DNA from: Pseudopyrenochaeta lycopersici
Lineage: Eukaryota; Ascomycota; Dothideomycetes; Pleosporales; Pseudopyrenochaetaceae
DNA length: 64,000 nucleotides
Assembly: GCA_003313425.1 (NCBI GenBank)
Contig: NHZP01000003.1
Location: 496,001-560,000, forward strand
Direction of reading: 5' to 3'
The position numbers and the translations under genes were made by a program. Shown one piece after another: positions 56,901-64,000 of the stretch. Numbering within the stretch: position 1 is the stretch's first letter; each line of letters begins with the position of its first letter. The notes below the pieces were generated by a model. That model was given only the letters and a program-made list of their open reading frames with translations, did no database searches and was not told where the DNA came from.

Positions 56901-59900
56901 GTAGTTTTAGCATTTTTTAAGGTTTTTCTTTTACTTCTTATAGATACCTATAAGCCTAAGGCTATAATAATAAATTCTGCTTTTCTTTCTTAGACTTGCT
57001 TCTCTTTAGCGCTTTAGTTGCGTAGCTTATACTTTCTTTCTCTTTCTTAAGCGCGTAGCTCTTCCCTCTTATTTAAACTCTTAAACTAAGTTATCTATGT
57101 TTTTAAAATCTAATACTAGAGTCTAGGTATCCTAGGTTTTATTATAGCCTTTCTACTTTAGCTAGTACTGTAGTTAGCTCTTCTTTATACGTTTATCTAG
57201 GATCTTTTTAACTTCCTAAACTTCCTCTCCTTTAGGAGTAATATTAGGTAGCTAGGTGTTTTTCTCTTCTTCCTGCTAGGATTTCTAGCGTTTAAGGAGT
57301 AAGAATTAGAATACGTTATAAATATAGTAGTAAGGTAGTTAAATTAAGTAATATGCCTGCGTTCTAACTACTTCTTATACTCTAAAGGGTCTAATAAACT
57401 TACTAGATAGCTTTTTATTTAGTTAGTAGGTTAAGTTAATATACTTAGTACTAAGTAATATAAGATCTCTTTAGTAGAATACTTTATCCTTATACTTTTT
57501 ATTATAATATTAGCTTTAATACTCTTATACTTTTTATAGGTGTTCTATAAGCGCGGTCCTTGCGTTATGCATACGCTTAACTCTGTCTATTGCATTAGGC
57601 ATCTCCCCCTCTAGCCTACTATCCCTAGGAGGTAAGGTAACTAGTAGGTACTTACTATATACAGTATAGAAAGGAGTTAATTTTATTAACTTATAGACTA
57701 AATTATTATACGCAAATTAAGCTGTACTTAAAAGCTTAACCTAGTTATCTTAAGCTGCTAATGTAAAGACTTAAAGGTACTGTTTAAGCGTTTAATTCTA
57801 GCGTTCTGTTTACCTATCTGCCTATAGATAGAAAGCTGTGCTTAGCTTACGCTTTACCTATAGTTAGTAGCAGATCTCTGCCTAAAAGTTAGAGGTAAAG
57901 ATAGGGCCTCTGTCTAATATAATACCTTTCTGTACCCTAAACTTTAAAATTATATAGTTAAAGTAAGCTTTTATAAACTATTTTACGTTCTATATCTTTA
58001 AAGTAAGTATATAGAGCGCTATCTTTAAGAAGTAATTAATAATTATAAGAATTATATTAAACACGTAACTTAAACTATCCTTTACTAGGGGTAACCTAGA
58101 AATAAAGTCTAGTATAACTTCCTTAAATATATTCCTATAAACTAGTAGAGGTACTAGCTTTCTATATTAACTGTGCCTTAGAGCTTTACTCCTTTAGTAA
58201 ATAGTATATATTCTTATATACTCTTAAATATTATAACTAAGCGTTAGCTAATAGTATAGCCTTCTAATTAGCTTAAGCTTTCTATATATACTAAAGTAGC
58301 TTACTATACACGTGTTATAGTTCTAGAATAAAATCTCTTACCTAATAGCTAGTTCTTCTAGAATATATATTCTACTATTATATTTTAGGACTTTTTTTTT
58401 ATTAAGACGCTAAATAGGCGCCCCTCTGCTACTTTAAGTGCGTTCTACGTACGTAGAGTCTGTAATCTACTGCTAGGTAAAGGCGTCCCTTTACTACAGT
58501 TAGTACAGGGTCTCTATCTACGTTTTAGACTCTACTATCGCTGGTTTACTACTAACTAATACCCTAGCTAGTAAGCGTAGCACGTATAGCATATATTCTA
58601 TAGCGCTAGCAGTAGGGACCTTTATAGTTCTATAAACTATAGTAACATGCGTTTTACACGCGCCTACTAAGCTAAGCCTAGTTATAGATCCTCTTACTCT
58701 ACTATACTCTACTCTTACTAGTAGTTTATTCTATAAGGTAGGTAATAACTAGGTTAGTAATAGGTTCTCCTGTACGTAATCTACCCTTTATAAAGGGCTG
58801 TCTGTAGGGTTTATTTTCTCTAGGTAGTGCTTTACCTTAAAATTAAAAGCTCTTAGATAGATTACCTAACATGCTTAACGTAGGTTTAACTTCTGTACTA
58901 CGCGTATAGAGCGTAGGTTATTATAGTTACTTAGGACCTATATAGTATGCTGCGTACCTTAAAGGTAATACTGCTACTACTTAAAGCTATATATAATTAC
59001 TAAGAGCTCTAAATTATATATTTTATAATTTAGCTTAGCGCTCTAAAGCTTCCTTAATATAAAGGTAATTAGATACTATTTTTTATCTTTAAATAACTGT
59101 AATAGAATACCTAAGATAGTAAAGGGAGACGTATCTATCTCTACGCGTATTGCGAGAGTAAGATTAAAGTAGCGTAGGATTAGCGTACTTAAAAAGCGCT
59201 GTTTAAGCTTTTTAAATAACACATTTACTGTATTATTCTAATAAAAATCCTAATTACCTTTAAGTAAATTAGTAAGAGGAGCTGTTTTGCAAGCGTATCC
59301 CTTAATAAAATATTAGTAAAAGTTAGTAAACCTAAGAAAGGACTAGAGTTCCTTAATATTTATAAGCTATAGCTATTAAGTAATAGTCTTAACGCGCGCT
59401 AGATCTACGTAAATTCTACGCGTTATAATAATAAACCTAAGGAAGTAAACCTTACTTAATATAAAGGTATACTTTTTAAAGTTAGTAAAGAGCTCTACCT
59501 TTTATAGGGCTTTAAGTATAGAGCGCACTACGCGCTAGTATATTATAATGTCCTTACTATAGGTATAGATAAGTATATTATTAAGATAATCTACGTAAAT
59601 ATAGTCTAAATATTTACTAAGCACCTTATTAATATATACTTAAAAGCTTACTAGGGCGTTAGTTAGCCTAAATAGCATAACTAAGTACTTAAAGTAGCTA
59701 TATTAAGTTTAAAAGGCGGTTTTCTACTTATCTCTTAATTAAATTCTTAGGTAGTAGTACGTATTACAAAGATCTAGGGTAGTATAATAACGTGCGCCTA
59801 ATAGGTATTCTAAGGTCTCTCTAATTAATAGAAGCGGGTAACAATCCTTAATTATAATAGCGTTTAATCCTTAATAGTTAATATAGAGGTAAAGCATTCT

Positions 59901-60785
59901 ATCCTTCTTAGGGATAAATAGTATAGGGGCTCTTGTAGAACTTATACTATACTAAATCTAGCCTTTACGTAGCGTATCCTCTATATAGTTATAGAGTACT
60001 TTAAGCTTATGCGCAGAAAGGTTGTATAGTAGACTGTATAGAGGTTCTTTATTAGCTATAAGTAGGATAGTATAGTCTAAAGTCTTAAAATTTAGTAGGG
60101 CTTCTACCTCTTTATTATTAAATATATTACTATAGTTAGCTAATACGTTAGGGATACGCGCTTCTAGCGCAACACGCGCTCTAAAGATGCGAGCATTACA
60201 CTCTAAACTTTTACCTATAACCTATAGTACTCCTAGAAGGTATACGTTAGAGCTAGTTTACTCTATATCTTTATAAAGTTCTGTAGTAGTAATAAGCTTA
60301 ATATTAGCTAAGGTATACTCCTAACGCTATATTTAAGAGCTATAGTTAATATAAATATTCTACTATTATAAAAAAGAGTTGCTAAGTAGAAGGGGAACGC
60401 CCTCCTTATCTACTCTGTACGCTGTAACCTAAGCTTAGTAATTAACGCTGTTATTATCTATTAAACGCACCTAAAGCTTATATACTATATAAGTGTTCTA
60501 ATATTAGGTACTAATCTAACCTAGTCTTAGGAGCTCTGCTCCTTTAAGTAGTAGTAGTCTTATCTTAATAGCTAGTTTCTAACTAATTAAGCTAACGTTA
60601 GCCTAGGGGTTAAGGATAACTTAGAGTTCCTTCTTAGGGCCTATCTCTACAGCTGCGCTGCACTTACGCTTTATACCTAGCAAAATATTAATAGGTATAC
60701 GCCTTACTATTCCTAGATTACTAGTAAGGCTTAACTTTTTCCTATCTAGTTAATGCGTACTAGAAGGTAGTTTAGATTACTGCTT
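56901..60785 (-). pseudogene. G7 pol with chromodomain
   Basis: Minus strand. RT: RAPILFIPKKD, LYINYQGLNAI, TLDLCNTYY and YLNNILIYT at about 59575-59600 (YLDD with both Asp changed). RNase H: LELLVIIYSFK. Integrase: LDFISRLPLV, ILDRGPIFTSNF at about 57886-57920, QFAYNNSVYKSIKLTPF. Chromodomain about 57080-57260: EVKKILDKRIKKS then KGYNKTQDTQ. Dozens of RIP stops. Confidence 0.85.
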
Positions 60786-61800
60786 TAGCACTTCTTAGCG
60801 TAGTGTCTAACCTTCTTATAATTAAAGTAGGTAACCTTACTTTTATCTTATAGTCTATAGGAAGGCTTATTTAGTTTATATTTTAGAGTGCTTTTCTAGG
60901 ATTTTCTCTTAAATATATTACGCGTATGCTAGTCTTACGTTAGTAAGGCTTACTGTAGGTTCTACTTAAGTGTAGAGCCTAATACTATTAAATCCTCTTT
61001 AGTTACAGGAATCTAGTAGTAGTTAGTAATAGCCTTCTATAATTTAGGCCTTAACTTTAAGAAGAGATACTAAACTCTCTATACCTTAGTATAGGGCGTA
61101 AGTTAATCTTTAATAATATTAAAGTAGGTTATAAAGGACTAAATAGTCTAGTCTTTCTACTATATAGCCTAAGCGTGCGCTGTAGCTGCTTTAAAGCTGT
61201 AATTAATTAGGTTAGATAGTAAGTTAAGTATATATTACTTAAAGTATTCCTAGGTAAGTATTACTCTATTTACTTTAAATACGCGCTTATAGTGTATATA
61301 CTAAAGGTCTCTTTAGTCTCCTCCTAGGTACTATTTAGCCTAGATAACTTTATTATTATTAAGATAAAATTCCTATAGTAAGAGTTAAAATACTACTTTA
61401 TATAAGCAAAAAAACTTATAATATTCTTTTAAGTTCCTTCTTTAGTATTTAGATAGATCTCTAGGTTTAAGCGTGCGTTTTACGTGTAAAGGCGGAGACG
61501 CGTTAGGTGCGCTCCTTTTACGCGCCTTTGTAACCTAAACTTTAGGAGTTCTATTTACTAATAGGGCTAGGGTGAGGTTGCGTTTAATACTTTCTAGCTG
61601 TGCAATTTCCTCCTTAATTACGCGTAGGCGTAGAAGCGCTTAGAGCTTATCGCGTCTCTTTTTAGTAGCTAGGATACGCTCTTTAAGAGTTAAAGGTATG
61701 CTCGCGCTAAGGGTTAGTAGTTCTTTGTCTACCTGCGGGTTAACTTTAATAGGGGGGTTAGGCGTCTTGCTGGTAGAGGCGGCCTGTTTACTAGATCGCG
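60786..61800 (-). pseudogene. G7 gag
   Basis: Minus strand. The N-terminal part is Ser/Lys-rich with a helical region (LATKKRRDKL, IKEEIAQLESI). At 60793-60840 VTYFNYKKVRHYAK is a CCHC knuckle with Cys to Tyr changes. No ATG could be fixed; the upstream limit is approximate. Confidence 0.7.
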
Positions 61801-61853
61801 TAGAGGGAACTATCCCTAGACTATTATATAGAGAAGTATTATTATATAATATA

Positions 61854-62075
61854 TAGTTTTAGGTAATAGTACTTGCTTTATACTATAGATAATAGTAAAG
61901 GGATAGTTCTATATTGCTGTAACTTAGGTATAGGAGAGAATAATACTTGTCGTCCCTGCTCTGCGCAGCTAGCGTAGGTTTTGAGCAGGTCCGTTACGGT
62001 GCGCGCTAGCCCTCGAAAAGGTCTAGCGCAACCATACTGCAACACTAAGATTTAGATTCACGATACTTCGTTACA
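61854..62075 (-). repeat. G7 5' LTR
   Basis: 222 bp. It keeps more CpG than the internal region at its 3' side (for example CGTCCCTGCTCTGCGCAGC), with transitions only relative to its partner. Confidence 0.9.
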
Positions 62076-62467
62076 CGTAGCCTACTTAGTTAGGATTTAA
62101 TCTTAGGCTTACGAGAGACGAAGTTTCTAGCCTATTTTTCTCCTACCTAGCTACTACTACGAGCAGCTAGCAACTAATTCGCTATCTTACGGAGATAAGA
62201 CAGTGTAGGGGCAAATCCTTGCGCGTCTAGCTTCCTTATATATTAGATAATCGCGTCTTCCTTATGCCTGTTAAGCTTTAATAAGTTAGGTTAGCTGTCG
62301 CGTTATAAAAGCTTTCTAGCGCGTTAGTCGCGGAGAGTCCTTCTAGGAACGTTGTAGACTACTGCAGCTCGTTAATTACTTAATGTTGCGTCTTTTTTTA
62401 TTACTTAGATAGCTAAGATAATTCTATCCTTATAAGGGAGTAATTTAATATTAAGTTGTTAAGACAT
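62076..62467 (-). pseudogene. P2 transposase, N-terminal piece
   Basis: ATG at 62467. HTH_psq-type DNA-binding region (KDRIILAI, VVYNVPRRTLRD), then a second CENP-B-type helix-turn-helix (AIIQYIRKLDAQGFAPTLSYLRKIAN). Stops at Gln/Trp positions. The remaining pieces follow at 55462-55207, 54985-54705 and 25866-24871. Confidence 0.82.
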
Positions 62468-62548
62468 TGCAGTTAAAGGTAGAAGGAGGTGTAGTTATGG
62501 CAAGAGTGGACGTTTCGCTTACCTAGGCGTTTCGCTTGCCGCTTACGT
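62468..62548. repeat. P2 right inverted repeat
   Basis: Complement of 24753-24800: TTTCGCTTACCTAGGCGTTT then CGCTTGCCGCTTACGT, ending at the TA at 62549. Confidence 0.88.
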
Positions 62549-62550
62549 TA

Positions 62551-64000
<1,450 letters not shown>

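Larger units (their letters stand above)
55463..62075 (-). mobile_element. Ty3/gypsy chromovirus G7
   Basis: 222-bp LTRs (55463-55684 and 61854-62075) and the 4-bp duplication CGTA at 55459-55462 and 62076-62079, inserted in P2. Minus strand: gag with zinc knuckle, protease, RT, RNase H, integrase, chromodomain. An antisense Cys-rich ORF lies next to the 3' LTR. A different family from G4/G5. Confidence 0.92.
24753..62548 (-). mobile_element. pogo-type DNA transposon P2, hugely expanded
   Basis: Terminal inverted repeats of about 45 bp (left starts ACGTGAGCGGCAAGCG, right end is the complement) flanked by TA at 24751-24752 and 62549-62550. Deleting 24753-62548 plus one TA rejoins the hAT copy C/D frame. 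P2's own DNA is only about 2.1 kb in four pieces (24753-25866, 54705-54985, 55207-55462, 62076-62548); the rest is G4, a solo LTR and G7. It encodes a DDE_1 transposase on the minus strand. Confidence 0.88.

Noticed and set aside
24753..62548. Giant cargo-carrying transposon (Starship-like) 37.8 kb long
   Set aside because: The inverted-repeat element is a ~2.1-kb pogo element; the rest is later nested insertions with their own duplications, and no tyrosine-recombinase captain is seen.

Overview
This window looks like part of a gene-poor, AT-rich compartment of a filamentous ascomycete (Pezizomycotina) genome. The ancient coding frames I can read carry stops that fit C-to-T change in CpA context (Gln codons to TAA/TAG, Trp TGG to TAG) and Cys/His to Tyr changes. 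That is the signature of repeat-induced point mutation (RIP). I found no ordinary host gene that I can call intact. Almost all of the sequence is transposable elements nested inside one another, and many borders can be fixed to the base from target-site duplications (TSDs).

Layout. 1-350: GC-balanced flank. 353-1704: Tc1/mariner-type element M1. 1707-5888: RIP-damaged DNA holding a minus-strand Myb/SANT-like pseudogene and otherwise unassigned sequence. 5889-9803: hAT copy A, 5'-truncated and split by a pogo/Fot1-type element P1 (5979-7826). 9804-11158: Ty3/gypsy fragment G1. 11159-16147: hAT copy B, with both ends present, a near-intact transposase and a second, divergent, three-exon gene that is fully open. 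16148-24308: Ty3/gypsy G2, minus strand, with its 3' end missing. 24309-64000: a third hAT copy (C/D, minus strand) split by pogo element P2 (24753-62548, TA duplication).

Inside P2 lie Ty3/gypsy chromovirus G4 (25867-54704, TSD ATATA), a solo LTR (54986-55206, TSD CGTTA) and chromovirus G7 (55463-62075, TSD CGTA). Inside G4 lie the 13.8-kb Ty3/gypsy G3 (31201-45028, TSD TTAT) and chromovirus G5 (46071-53975, TSD AGCTT). Inside G3 is a deleted hAT (31611-32701). Inside G5 are two 426-bp palindromic hAT MITEs. The nest is therefore five levels deep, and the hAT family is both its oldest and its youngest member.

Three things go beyond routine transposon annotation. (1) hAT copy B has a divergent accessory gene (11561-12336) whose two introns splice into an exact 220-residue frame. 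(2) G3 carries a third ORF (40815-44276, 1,153 codons in one frame) after pol, with an HxN...H...R pattern like an Fe(II)/2-oxoglutarate dioxygenase. (3) The chromoviruses G4, G5 and G7 each carry an antisense ORF between pol and the 3' LTR that encodes a six-cysteine cluster; in G4 and G5 it fits the Zn(II)2Cys6 spacing. All assignments come from reading the sequence; no database search was run.
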